Shown in pieces: positions 1 through 6,876 of a stretch of DNA of 10,422 bases. Below the pieces are notes generated by a model, which worked only from the letters and a program-made list of their open reading frames with translations, was not told the DNA's origin and searched no databases. The position numbers and the translations under genes are program-made. Position 1 is the stretch's first letter, and every line of letters starts with the position of its first letter. The DNA lies in contig CAKSAW010000031.1 of NCBI GenBank assembly GCA_934437695.1, positions 1 through 10,422 of the forward strand. The letters are read 5' to 3'. The DNA comes from an uncultured Blautia sp. (GTDB lineage Bacteria > Bacillota > Clostridia > Lachnospirales > Lachnospiraceae).

Positions 1-255
1 GGCCAGGAAGTAACTATGAAAGACAGAAAAGCTACTCTGGCAGACGGTACGATTGCAGGTTCTGCAACCTGTCTCTTTGACTGTATGAAGAGCGTTATCT
101 CCATGGGAGTTCCGGAAAGAGAAGCAATCCTTGCTGCAACTGCAAATCCGGCAAGAAGTATCGGGATTTATGATGAAGTGGGATCACTTACACCTGGAAA
201 ACGCGCAGATATTGTTCTGACAGATGAAGAACTGAATATTGTAAAAGTGTTATAA
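1..255 (+). CDS. nagA: N-acetylglucosamine-6-phosphate deacetylase, C-terminal part (5' truncated)
   Basis: Only the last 84 codons are in the window; the frame is open from base 1 to the TAA at 253-255. NagA removes acetate from GlcNAc-6-phosphate in the cytoplasm, giving glucosamine-6-phosphate for glycolysis or cell-wall synthesis. The visible part contains LADGTIAGSA, which matches the amidohydrolase segment around the catalytic Asp (DGTxAGS in the family). It also has the typical C-terminal beta-sandwich ending, NPARSIGIYDEVGSLTPGKRADIVL. The next gene, 44 nt downstream, is nanE, whose product is the NagA substrate, so this is probably the end of an amino-sugar or sialic-acid catabolic operon. 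The upstream N-terminal metal-binding part cannot be judged. Confidence 0.93.
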   Translation, partial: GQEVTMKDRKATLADGTIAGSATCLFDCMKSVISMGVPEREAILAATANPARSIGIYDEVGSLTPGKRADIVLTDEELNIVKVL

Positions 256-299
256 GAAACAGAAGACAAGTGATATAACATCATAGAAGGAAAACAACT

Positions 300-1001
300 A
301 TGACTAAAAAAGAGATTTTGGATGCAATCCATGGGAAGATGATTATTTCCTGTCAGGCAGTAGAGGGTGAGCCCTTATATGTAGAAGAGAAATCGATTAT
401 GTATCTGATGGCCCGTGCTGCAAAGCAGGCAGGTACACCGGCAATCCGTACCAGCAGTGTTAGAGATGTGATTGCAATAAAAGAGGAAACAGGACTTCCT
501 GTCATTGGTCTGGTAAAGATCCAGTATCCCGGATATGAGGGATATATCACACCTACCATGAAGGAAGTAGACGAATTGGTAGCAGCAGGTTCTGATGTTG
601 TAGCACTGGATTGTACACTTCGCAAGCGTGGTGACGGAACAACGGTCAATGAATTTATTGCTCAGATCAAAGAAAAATATCCGGATATTATCCTTATGGC
701 AGATATTTCAAACTACGAGGAAGGTATCAATGCGTGGAAATGCGGTGTGGATATCGTAGGAACAACTATGAGCGGTTATACAGATTACACATCCAAAAAG
801 GATGAGCCGGATTATGAACTGATGGAAAGACTTGTAAAAGATACAGATATTCCTGTTATCGGAGAAGGCAAGATCCATTATCCGGATCAGGCAGTAAAAG
901 CACTTAAGACAGGTGTATGGTCGATCGTTGTAGGCGGAGCGATCACCCGTCCGCTGGAGATCGCACAGAGATTCCAGGCTACTATCAACGCAGATAAGTA
1001 A
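300..1001 (+). CDS. nanE: N-acetylmannosamine-6-phosphate 2-epimerase
   Basis: NanE converts ManNAc-6-phosphate to GlcNAc-6-phosphate in sialic acid and ManNAc breakdown; it is a cytoplasmic TIM-barrel enzyme. The 233-residue length fits the family. The segment GLVKIQYPGYEGYITPT (70-86) carries the likely catalytic Lys73. VIGEGKIHYP (186-195) carries the likely acid/base Glu189, matching the Lys/Glu pair known from the Clostridium perfringens enzyme. The C-terminal phosphate-binding loop is VVGGAITRP (210-218). The ATG at 300 follows an AGAAGG Shine-Dalgarno at about 286-291. It lies 44 nt after nagA with no terminator between them, so the two are probably co-transcribed, and a strong terminator follows at 1051-1088. 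No sialic-acid lyase or kinase gene is in the window, so whether the pathway is complete is unknown. Confidence 0.96.
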   Translation: MTKKEILDAIHGKMIISCQAVEGEPLYVEEKSIMYLMARAAKQAGTPAIRTSSVRDVIAIKEETGLPVIGLVKIQYPGYEGYITPTMKEVDELVAAGSDVVALDCTLRKRGDGTTVNEFIAQIKEKYPDIILMADISNYEEGINAWKCGVDIVGTTMSGYTDYTSKKDEPDYELMERLVKDTDIPVIGEGKIHYPDQAVKALKTGVWSIVVGGAITRPLEIAQRFQATINADK

Positions 1002-1050
1002 TCTGTCAGTCTGTTGATACAGAAGATATTACAGTTATGAAAGTATAAAA

Positions 1051-1088
1051 GAAAAGAGGGTGTATCGTTATGATCACACCCTCTTTTC
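1051..1088 (+). terminator. Intrinsic terminator after nanE
   Basis: A perfect 13-bp stem (1051-1063 paired with 1076-1088) encloses a 12-nt loop. The stem contains GAGGGTG/CACCCTC, and the 3' arm ends in TTTT. It sits 50 nt after the nanE stop and closes the nagA-nanE operon. Confidence 0.85.
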
Positions 1089-1131
1089 AGACACACTCTA
1101 ATATATGCTTGACACGTAACAGTGGATGTGT

Positions 1132-1217
1132 AAGACTCTTATTATAATTACAGGCAATATGAGAAGAAAACAACGATCTGTTTTCTGATATTGTGGATTA
1201 TAATAAGAGTTTTTTTA
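1132..1217 (+). terminator. Long nested hairpin with T-run, upstream of the phosphatase operon (terminator or attenuator)
   Basis: A 17-bp outer stem (1132-1148 with 1197-1213, one G-U pair in RNA; 14 bp are perfect, 1135-1148 with 1197-1210) encloses a CAATAT/ATATTG stem (1155-1160 with 1188-1193) and an AAAACA/TGTTTT stem (1167-1172 with 1179-1184) closed by a six-base loop. Seven Ts follow at 1210-1216. It could be a second terminator for read-through from nanE or an attenuator for the genes starting at 1256. A TTGACA hexamer lies at 1109-1114, but no good -10 sits 16-18 nt downstream of it. A weak TATACA at 1216-1221 could be a -10 for the operon. The outer stem is AT-rich, so this could also be a foldback repeat. 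Confidence 0.55.
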
Positions 1218-1255
1218 TACATTTTAAAACAGGAAAGGAAAGAAAAGAAATACAA

Positions 1256-1987
1256 ATGAAATTACTGATCGTACGTCACGGAGATCCGGACTATAGCATA
1301 GATTCCCTGACAGAGAAGGGGTGGAGAGAGGCGGAGTTTCTCTCAGAGCGATTAACAAAACTGGAGATCCGAGACTTCTATGTTTCACCGCTGGGAAGAG
1401 CAAAGGATACTGCTTCTCTTACTTTGAAGAAGATGGATCGCACAGCCACAGAATGTGATTGGCTGAGAGAATTTGACATTCTTATAGATCGTCCGGATGT
1501 TACTGATATGAAAAAGACCCCCTGGGACTGGCTGCCTCAGGACTGGACAATGGATGAGAGATTTTATCAGTATGATCACTGGTTTGAAAATGAGAGAATG
1601 TTGGCCTCAGATATGAAGATGCATTATGACTATGTGACGGGCAGGTTTGATGAGATTCTGGCAGAGCATGGATATGTGCGAGAAGGTCATTATTACAGAG
1701 TTGAGAAAGCGAACAATGATACTCTGGTATTTTTCTGTCACTTTGGCCTGGAATGTGTACTGCTCAGCCATTTACTCAGTGTATCCCCAATGACGCTGTG
1801 GCATGGATTCTGTGCTGCTCCCAGCTCTGTGACAACCATCAATACGGAAGAGAGAAGAGAAGGTATCGCATCTTTTCGTATAAGTGCATTTGGTGATATT
1901 TCACATTTATATGCACATGATGAACCATCTGCATTTGCAGCCAGATTTTGTGAAACATATGATAACACAGATGAGCGTCATGACTGA
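1256..1987 (+). CDS. Histidine phosphatase family protein (phosphoglycerate mutase-like)
   Basis: A 243-residue cytoplasmic protein of the histidine phosphatase superfamily, which transfers phosphate through a phospho-histidine. The N-terminal motif LLIVRHGDPDYS carries Arg7 and the nucleophile His8. SPLGRAKDTA (44-53) carries the second phosphate-binding Arg48. REF (71-73) has a candidate acid Glu72, and FFCHFG (159-164) has the second catalytic His162. The frame is open back to 1193, but the ATG at 1256 begins exactly at the family's normal N-terminus and follows an AAAGGAAAG stretch (1234-1242), so the 21 extra residues are unlikely to be translated. The substrate is unknown; such proteins include sugar-phosphate, cobalamin-pathway and general phosphatases. 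It is the first gene of a probable three-gene operon, 22 nt before an alpha/beta hydrolase. Confidence 0.9.
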   Translation: MKLLIVRHGDPDYSIDSLTEKGWREAEFLSERLTKLEIRDFYVSPLGRAKDTASLTLKKMDRTATECDWLREFDILIDRPDVTDMKKTPWDWLPQDWTMDERFYQYDHWFENERMLASDMKMHYDYVTGRFDEILAEHGYVREGHYYRVEKANNDTLVFFCHFGLECVLLSHLLSVSPMTLWHGFCAAPSSVTTINTEERREGIASFRISAFGDISHLYAHDEPSAFAARFCETYDNTDERHD

Positions 1988-2009
1988 TCACAGAAAGGAA
2001 AGTTAAATA

Positions 2010-2963
2010 TTGATATCAAAGACAATGAAAACGATTCTGCATGCAATTTCCTATGGAAATATAGAGGTGGATGCGTCCAGAAAGCTTGCAGATTTAAAGA
2101 AACTGGATGCTATGAGGATTTTTGTGAAAAAGCTGGATGCAAAGGTTTATAACGGAGAATATGAGGTGCCTATCCGTTTATATTTTCCTACAGAAGAGGC
2201 AATGCAGGCAGGGATCGTAGAGGGGAATACATTTCCGATCCTGCTGTTTTTCCATGGAGGCGGATGGGTAACAGACAGTGTGGAGAACTATGACCGTATT
2301 TGTTCCAGAATGGCACAGGCCACTGCGCATATTGTAGTTTCTGTGGAGTACAGACTTGCACCGGAACATAAGTTTCCGATCCCTCTTGAGGATTGTTATG
2401 CGGCAGCCAAGGCTCTTTATACAAATCAGCTGATCTTAAACACAGATCCTGAGAAGATCACCATCATTGGTGACAGTGCAGGGGGAAACCTGACAGCAGC
2501 AGTATGTCTGATGGCAAGAGACAGAGGTGAATTTACACCGCGCCGCCAGATTCTTATTTATCCGGCACTTGGAAATTGTTACACAGAAGAATCACCTTAC
2601 AGATCTGTGCATGAGAATGGCAGTGATTATCTTCTGACAGCAGTGAAGATGGAAGATTATATGAATTTATACCAGAGATCAGAAGAAGACAGACAGAATC
2701 CGTATTTTGCACCGATCCTGGAGGGAAATCTGAGAAATCTTCCCGAAACTCTGATTCTTACAGCAGAATATGATCCTCTCCGCGATGAAGGGGAAGCATA
2801 TGGAAGTAAGCTTCAAGATGCCGGAAATTATGTAGAGGTATACAGGATCCCGGGAGCATTCCACGGATTTTTTGCGCTGGGAATCAAATTTTTTCATGTG
2901 CAGGAGAGCTTTAAATATATTAATGAGTTTTTGAGTAAAAGTTATGAGAAAATCTTGAATTGA
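2010..2963 (+). CDS. Alpha/beta hydrolase, hormone-sensitive-lipase-type carboxylesterase
   Basis: A 317-residue probable cytoplasmic esterase of the HSL (bacterial lipase family IV) type. It has the oxyanion-hole motif HGGGW (82-86), the nucleophile elbow GDSAGGN (154-160, Ser156), the catalytic Asp255 in AEYDPLRDEG, and His285 in FHGF. SVEYRLAPEHKFP (111-123) is also diagnostic of this family. The start chosen is TTG at 2010, because AAAGGAAAG at 1994-2002 lies 7 nt upstream; the in-frame ATG at 2025 would be too far away. No signal peptide or transmembrane segment is seen. It lies 22 nt after the phosphatase and 68 nt before a membrane-linked acyltransferase, so it may act on an ester that the acyltransferase makes (inference). 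The substrate is unknown. Confidence 0.93.
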   Translation: MISKTMKTILHAISYGNIEVDASRKLADLKKLDAMRIFVKKLDAKVYNGEYEVPIRLYFPTEEAMQAGIVEGNTFPILLFFHGGGWVTDSVENYDRICSRMAQATAHIVVSVEYRLAPEHKFPIPLEDCYAAAKALYTNQLILNTDPEKITIIGDSAGGNLTAAVCLMARDRGEFTPRRQILIYPALGNCYTEESPYRSVHENGSDYLLTAVKMEDYMNLYQRSEEDRQNPYFAPILEGNLRNLPETLILTAEYDPLRDEGEAYGSKLQDAGNYVEVYRIPGAFHGFFALGIKFFHVQESFKYINEFLSKSYEKILN

Positions 2964-3031
2964 AGCATAAATATAGGATGAAGCGGATGATATTATCTGC
3001 TTGATTCGGAGAAAAAGAAAGCAGGGAAACT

Positions 3032-4852
3032 ATGGATACAGGGTACTCAAGATGGAGAAAACTGGATAATGCAGCATTGGCTTTTCCTATGGTATCAGGA
3101 GAGAATGACACCAGAGTATTTCGATTTTACTGTCAGCTGAAGGAGATAGTTGATGGAGAATTACTTCAGACAGCACTGGATCAGACAATGGAGAAATATC
3201 CTTTGTTTCAGGCGGTCTTAAGAAAAGGGCTGTTTTGGTTTTATCTGGAGCGCAGAGACATTAAAGCTGTGGCAAAACAGGAAACAGAGGTGCCATGCAG
3301 CCAGCTGTATATTCCAGATAAAAAGTCGTTGTTATTTCAGGTTACTTATTATAAAAACAAAATCAATTTTGAGGTATTTCATGCATTGACAGATGGGACT
3401 GGAGCCATGCATTTTTTACAGGAACTGGTACAGAATTATCTGATCCTGGCTCATCCGCAGGCAGGACTTCCACGGATGGAAACAGCAGAAGAGATTCTGC
3501 GGGGAGATCAGGCGGAGGACAGCTTTTCCCAGTATTATTCCTCGGATATACCCAGGGATAAAGAGAAAAAGCAAGCTGCTGTGAAGCTGAAAGGAGAGAA
3601 ACTGCTTCATTCAGATATGCAGATCACAGAGTTTGGGATTCCTGTGGATGAGATCCATGCAAAGGCGAAATCCTATGGTGTTTCTATCACAGTACTGCTT
3701 GCAGCTGTGCTGCTGTGTGCGATTCATGAAGAAATTCCAAAGAGTCGTCAGAAGCGTCCGGTAACATTGATGATTCCTGTAAATTTAAGAAATTATTTTC
3801 CGTCACAGTCTATGGCGAATTTCTTCGGATGGATAGAGGTGGGCTATACTTTCTCAGATCAGACAGTGTTTACAGAGGTTCTTCAGTCAGTGAAAGATCA
3901 GTTTAAACGGGAACTTGATAAAGAAAGAATAGCTATGCATATGAATGGATATGTGCGGCTGGAGAAAAACCTTCTGGTGCGTGCAGTGCCGCTGGCTGTG
4001 AAGAAATATTTCCTTATGGCAGGTGCAGAGCTGGGCAGCAGAAGTATTACTGCTGTGTATTCCAATATTGGTATTGTGCGTATGCCGGAAGGATATGAGG
4101 AGTTTATTGAACGTTTCGGTATTTTTGCAAGTACCAATACGCTGCAGATGTGTTCCTGTTCTTACGGAAATGAGATGATGCTGGGATTAACTTCAAAAAT
4201 ATCGGGTAACAGTGTTGAGAGGAATTTCCTGAGGATCCTCAAAGAGGAAGAGATCACATGCAGGGAAGAGCAAAATGATTTTCCGGGCTGTACAGAGGAA
4301 CGGAAACTGATGAAAAAAGAAAATCAGAAAATACTGCAGGGATTTAGCTTCCTCTGCCTTTTGACAGCAGTAGTCTGTGGAATGATCAATTATTTTATGA
4401 CAGGAACCCTGAACTGGTTCTGGTTTGCAGGAGCAGGCTGTGTCTGTGCGTGGCTGGTGGTAATGGTAGCATATTTCAAAAGAAGAAATATTCTGAAGAA
4501 TGAGATGTGGCAGCTTCTGATTATAACTGTGATCGCTGTGTTGTGGGATAATCTCACAGGCTGGCGCGGATGGTCTGTGAATTTTGTTTTTCCAATAGGA
4601 GTGATGGCAGTGCTGATCTCAGTTCCTGTGATCGCAAAGATCTGCAGACTTGCCAGAGTGGAATATCTGTTTTACCTTATTCAGGCTTGTCTGGCAGGCT
4701 TCATTCCTGTTATTCTTATCTGTACAGGAACAGTAACTTTTCAGTATCCTTCTGTGCTCTGCGCAGGGATCAGTTTCATTACTCTTGCAGGACTGTTTAT
4801 TTTCAGGCAGAAGGAAATGCGCAGGGAGTTTCATAAGAAATTCAGAATGTAA
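3032..4852 (+). CDS. Condensation-like O-acyltransferase fused to a six-helix membrane domain
   Basis: A 606-residue protein with two parts. Residues about 1-410 resemble the CoA-dependent acyltransferase/condensation superfamily (PapA, alcohol acetyltransferase, WS/DGAT-like). The active-site HxxxDG is HALTDG at 117-122 (His117, Asp121), PVNLRNYFPS (249-258) matches the conserved PVDLR-type strand, and YSNIG (343-347) matches the family's SNxG segment. Residues about 435-591 hold six hydrophobic helices (about 437-455, 461-482, 493-508, 515-537, 545-566, 573-591) followed by a basic tail, EMRREFHKKFRM. This C-terminal part resembles DUF6320-type membrane domains as I remember them; that assignment is unverified. 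The enzyme probably transfers an acyl group to an alcohol, amine or lipid at the inner face of the membrane; donor and acceptor are unknown. It is the last gene of the cluster and ends before a 16-bp terminator. Confidence 0.85.
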   Translation: MDTGYSRWRKLDNAALAFPMVSGENDTRVFRFYCQLKEIVDGELLQTALDQTMEKYPLFQAVLRKGLFWFYLERRDIKAVAKQETEVPCSQLYIPDKKSLLFQVTYYKNKINFEVFHALTDGTGAMHFLQELVQNYLILAHPQAGLPRMETAEEILRGDQAEDSFSQYYSSDIPRDKEKKQAAVKLKGEKLLHSDMQITEFGIPVDEIHAKAKSYGVSITVLLAAVLLCAIHEEIPKSRQKRPVTLMIPVNLRNYFPSQSMANFFGWIEVGYTFSDQTVFTEVLQSVKDQFKRELDKERIAMHMNGYVRLEKNLLVRAVPLAVKKYFLMAGAELGSRSITAVYSNIGIVRMPEGYEEFIERFGIFASTNTLQMCSCSYGNEMMLGLTSKISGNSVERNFLRILKEEEITCREEQNDFPGCTEERKLMKKENQKILQGFSFLCLLTAVVCGMINYFMTGTLNWFWFAGAGCVCAWLVVMVAYFKRRNILKNEMWQLLIITVIAVLWDNLTGWRGWSVNFVFPIGVMAVLISVPVIAKICRLARVEYLFYLIQACLAGFIPVILICTGTVTFQYPSVLCAGISFITLAGLFIFRQKEMRREFHKKFRM

Positions 4853-4918
4853 TGTTTAATGGAATGGCATTGAAACACACTCTGGAACAGAAAGTCTGAA
4901 AAAGTATAATTGATTAGA

Positions 4919-4962
4919 AAAGCCGTATTTCAACATGATCTTAACAGTTGAAATACGGCTTT
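4919..4962. terminator. Bidirectional-type terminator between the acyltransferase gene and thiC
   Basis: A perfect 16-bp inverted repeat (4919-4934 with 4947-4962) has a 12-nt loop. The core GCCG/CGGC is flanked by AAA on one side and TTT on the other, so the hairpin ends in U residues on either strand. It lies between convergent genes: 66 nt after the + strand acyltransferase and 48 nt after the - strand thiC stop. Confidence 0.85.
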
Positions 4963-5010
4963 GTATATTATTATAACTGCTCAGGCAGTTATCGGATTAT
5001 GAACAGGGGA

Positions 5011-6321
5011 TCATTCATCAAAAATAGTAACGATCTCTCCATCCAGAATACGGTTTGTATTCTTAACAGCACAGAAGTTTCCGCACATACTGCAGGTATC
5101 TTCTTTCTCAGGTTTGGCTTCTGCACGGTAACGTCTTGCTTTTTCAGGATCCATACTGAGTTTGAACATTTCTTCCCAGTCAAGACGTTTTCTTGCTTCA
5201 CTCATCTTGTAATCCCAGTCTGCTGCTCCAGGGATTCCTTTTGCAATATCAGCAGCATGAGCTGCGATCTTGGCTGCAATGATTCCCTCTTTTACATCAT
5301 CTGCATTTGGCAGGCGGAGATGTTCTGCAGGTGTTACATAGCAGAGGAAGGAAGCGCCTGAATATGCTGCGATGGCACCGCCGATCGCGGAAGTGATGTG
5401 GTCATAGCCAGGAGCAACATCTGTTACAAGTGGTCCAAGTACATAGAAAGGAGCACCGTGACACAGTGTTTTCTGGATTTCCATATTAGCTGCGATCTGG
5501 TTCATTGGCATATGGCCAGGTCCTTCGATCATAACCTGTACATCTTTATCCCAGGCACGTTTGGTGAGTTCTCCAAGAGTGATCAGCTCCTCAATCTGGG
5601 CAGTGTCTGTTGCATCTGCCAGACATCCCGGACGGCATGCATCTCCAAGGCTTAATGTGATATCATATTCTCTGCAGATATCCAGGATCTCATCAAAATG
5701 TTCATAGAACGGATTTTCTTTTCCTGTCATTTCCATCCATGCGAACATAATAGAACCGCCTCTGGAAACGATATTCATGAGACGTTTATTCTGTTTGAAA
5801 CGTTCTGCAGTTGCACGGTTCAGACCGCAGTGGATAGTCATGAAGTCAACTCCGTCTTCTGCATGCATACGAACGATATCAATCCATTCTTCAGAAGTGA
5901 TCTTGCCAAGTGCTTTGTGATAATATACTACTGCATCGTAGATCGGAACAGTACCGATCATTGCCGGACATTCAGATGTAAGTTTGCGGCGGAAGCTTCT
6001 GGTATCTCCGTAAGAACTGAGGTCCATGATTGCCTCTGCACCCATTTCTACAGCAGAATGTACCTTTTTGTATTCCATATCAACGTCTTTCCAGTCTCTG
6101 GAAACACCTAAATTTACATTGATCTTAGTGGTCAGTTTCGCACCGACACCACTTGGGCTGATACTTTTATGGTTTTTGTTACAGGGAATGATAACCTGTC
6201 CCTTTGCGATCAACTCTCTTAATTCTTCCACGTCAAAATGTTCTTTTTCTGCTACGATCTCCATCTGTGGTGTGATGATTCCGTGACGTGCTGCGTCCAT
6301 CTGTGTTGTATACTGTGTCAT
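5011..6321 (-). CDS. thiC: Phosphomethylpyrimidine synthase (HMP-P synthase)
   Basis: ThiC is a radical-SAM [4Fe-4S] enzyme that rearranges aminoimidazole ribotide to HMP-phosphate, the pyrimidine half of thiamine. At 436 residues this is the short anaerobe form, lacking the long N-terminal extension of the proteobacterial enzyme. Conserved segments include [15 protein letters not shown] (46-60), [11 protein letters not shown] (223-233), MIEGPGHMP (264-272) and TPAEHLRLP (330-338). The C-terminal cluster motif is CSMCGNFC (Cys410, 413, 417), spaced CX2CX3C. The ATG at 6321 is chosen because AAGGAGG (6333-6327) lies 5 nt upstream; an ATG seven codons earlier would put this site inside the gene. 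Expression is controlled by the TPP riboswitch and terminator at 6632-6778. No other thi genes are in the window. Confidence 0.97.
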   Translation of the reverse strand: MTQYTTQMDAARHGIITPQMEIVAEKEHFDVEELRELIAKGQVIIPCNKNHKSISPSGVGAKLTTKINVNLGVSRDWKDVDMEYKKVHSAVEMGAEAIMDLSSYGDTRSFRRKLTSECPAMIGTVPIYDAVVYYHKALGKITSEEWIDIVRMHAEDGVDFMTIHCGLNRATAERFKQNKRLMNIVSRGGSIMFAWMEMTGKENPFYEHFDEILDICREYDITLSLGDACRPGCLADATDTAQIEELITLGELTKRAWDKDVQVMIEGPGHMPMNQIAANMEIQKTLCHGAPFYVLGPLVTDVAPGYDHITSAIGGAIAAYSGASFLCYVTPAEHLRLPNADDVKEGIIAAKIAAHAADIAKGIPGAADWDYKMSEARKRLDWEEMFKLSMDPEKARRYRAEAKPEKEDTCSMCGNFCAVKNTNRILDGEIVTIFDE

Positions 6322-6631
6322 TTTTTCCTCCTTGCCCTGCACTGTGGGCTACTGTTTACTGTACATATTTATAGCAATTTATCCTTATCCTTCACACTCT
6401 GCTGAACTGCCCTGGGTGTGTTATTTTATGGAATTGCAACTGTACAGTAACATGATAAATGAACTGCGCCTCCTGCATACAGCAGGGACTTGCACCTGCG
6501 CATATTCGTAAGTTTTTTTAGTAAACTACTGAGGTGACAGAGAGTGGTGCCCCCGGTCTGTCGTGGTAATGCTTAAGATAGGGAGTGATATATGACAATA
6601 TATGGAAGTAAATCATCCGAAAATCAGAAAT
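6322..6631 (-). other. Unassigned structured leader between the TPP terminator and thiC
   Basis: About 310 nt of apparently non-coding leader. Read on the - strand it contains a GACAGA/TCTGTC hairpin (6557-6562 with 6536-6541). Next comes a CCTGC at 6482-6486 that can pair with a GCAGG on either side (6495-6499 or 6472-6476), so two mutually exclusive hairpins are possible. Nearer thiC is a 95-nt nested inverted repeat (6356-6450). A ten-codon ORF (6453-6421) exists, but its AGGAGG is about 15 nt away, so translation is doubtful. I recognise no Rfam class here and no protein similarity on either strand. Confidence 0.4.
6356..6450. repeat. 95-nt nested inverted repeat in the thiC 5' leader
   Basis: Perfect 10-bp termini, TTACTGTACA (6356-6365) and TGTACAGTAA (6441-6450), enclose GCAATT/AATTGC (6374-6379 with 6432-6437) and CACAC/GTGTG (6393-6397 with 6416-6420). 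The three helices nest in order, so the thiC mRNA could fold into one extended stem ending about 23 nt before the Shine-Dalgarno. It may be a regulatory RNA domain or a small palindromic intergenic repeat. Confidence 0.55.
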
Positions 6632-6673
6632 AAAAAAGGAAAAACTGCAATACGCCAACAAGCATATTGCAGT
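6632..6673 (-). terminator. Intrinsic terminator of the thiC TPP riboswitch
   Basis: On the - strand, ACTGCAATATGC (6673-6662) pairs with GCGTATTGCAGT (6655-6644) over 12 bp with one G-U wobble and a six-base loop. It is followed by TTTTCC and a further run of six Ts (6637-6632). It lies about 17 nt after the aptamer, the usual place for a ligand-dependent terminator that stops thiC transcription when TPP is bound. Confidence 0.88.
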
Positions 6674-6689
6674 CCGGAAGAACTATAAC

Positions 6690-6778
6690 TTTCCCTACGT
6701 TGGCATTATCCAAATCAGGTTACGGGTTAAAGCAATACAGCTTACTCTCAGCCTGTTTATACAAGCACCCCTTGTCTT
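6690..6778 (-). ncRNA. TPP riboswitch (THI box)
   Basis: Read on the - strand, the element shows the conserved THI-box blocks in order: AGGGGTGC (about 6773-6766), GCTGAGAGT (about 6752-6744), ACCCGTAACCTGAT (about 6727-6714), GGATAATGCCAACG (about 6710-6698) and TAGGGAA (about 6697-6691). CTGAGA is the pyrimidine-sensing loop and the GGATAATGCCA region holds the pyrophosphate helix. It starts close to the predicted transcription start and precedes an intrinsic terminator and thiC, so thiamine pyrophosphate should lower thiC expression by transcription termination. Confidence 0.96.
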
Positions 6779-6788
6779 AATTATATAT

Positions 6789-6817
6789 ATTGTAGCATTC
6801 TGATATGGGAAAGTCAA
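6789..6817 (-). promoter_or_regulatory. Sigma-A-type promoter for the riboswitch-thiC transcript
   Basis: On the - strand, a -35 TTGACT (6817-6812) and a -10 TACAAT (6794-6789) are separated by exactly 17 nt. Transcription would begin near 6782, a few bases before the TPP aptamer. Confidence 0.85.
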
Positions 6818-6876
6818 TAGTATCTGTCTGTTTCTGGATAGTGATAATCGGGTATGATATTTTAGTAAGAACATGC

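Noticed and set aside
1193..1255. A 21-codon extension of the histidine phosphatase.
   Set aside because: It includes the 3' arm and T-run of the hairpin at 1132-1217, and the family N-terminus is at 1256.
5030..5100. ThiC C-terminal cysteine motif is CX2CX3C rather than the CX2CX4C described for proteobacterial ThiC.
   Set aside because: The codons are unambiguous, and short anaerobe-type ThiC proteins, as I recall, commonly carry this shorter spacing, so it is probably normal for the lineage.
4948..5361. A 137-codon + strand open frame, and several others (5398-5655, 5698-6111, 6026-6286), opposite thiC.
   Set aside because: They lie wholly antisense to a clear thiC gene, have no plausible ribosome sites or recognisable domains, and read as cysteine/serine-rich shadow translations.
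6421..6453. A ten-codon - strand ORF after an AGGAGG in the thiC leader, as a possible leader peptide.
   Set aside because: The spacing from AGGAGG to ATG is about 15 nt, the codons show no regulatory bias, and it overlaps an inverted repeat.
6461..6590. Possible cobalamin riboswitch, tRNA fragment or group II intron piece, suggested by AGGTGCAAGTCC on the - strand.
   Set aside because: The other conserved blocks of each class are missing: no B12-box GCCACTG, no cloverleaf, and no domain V pair.
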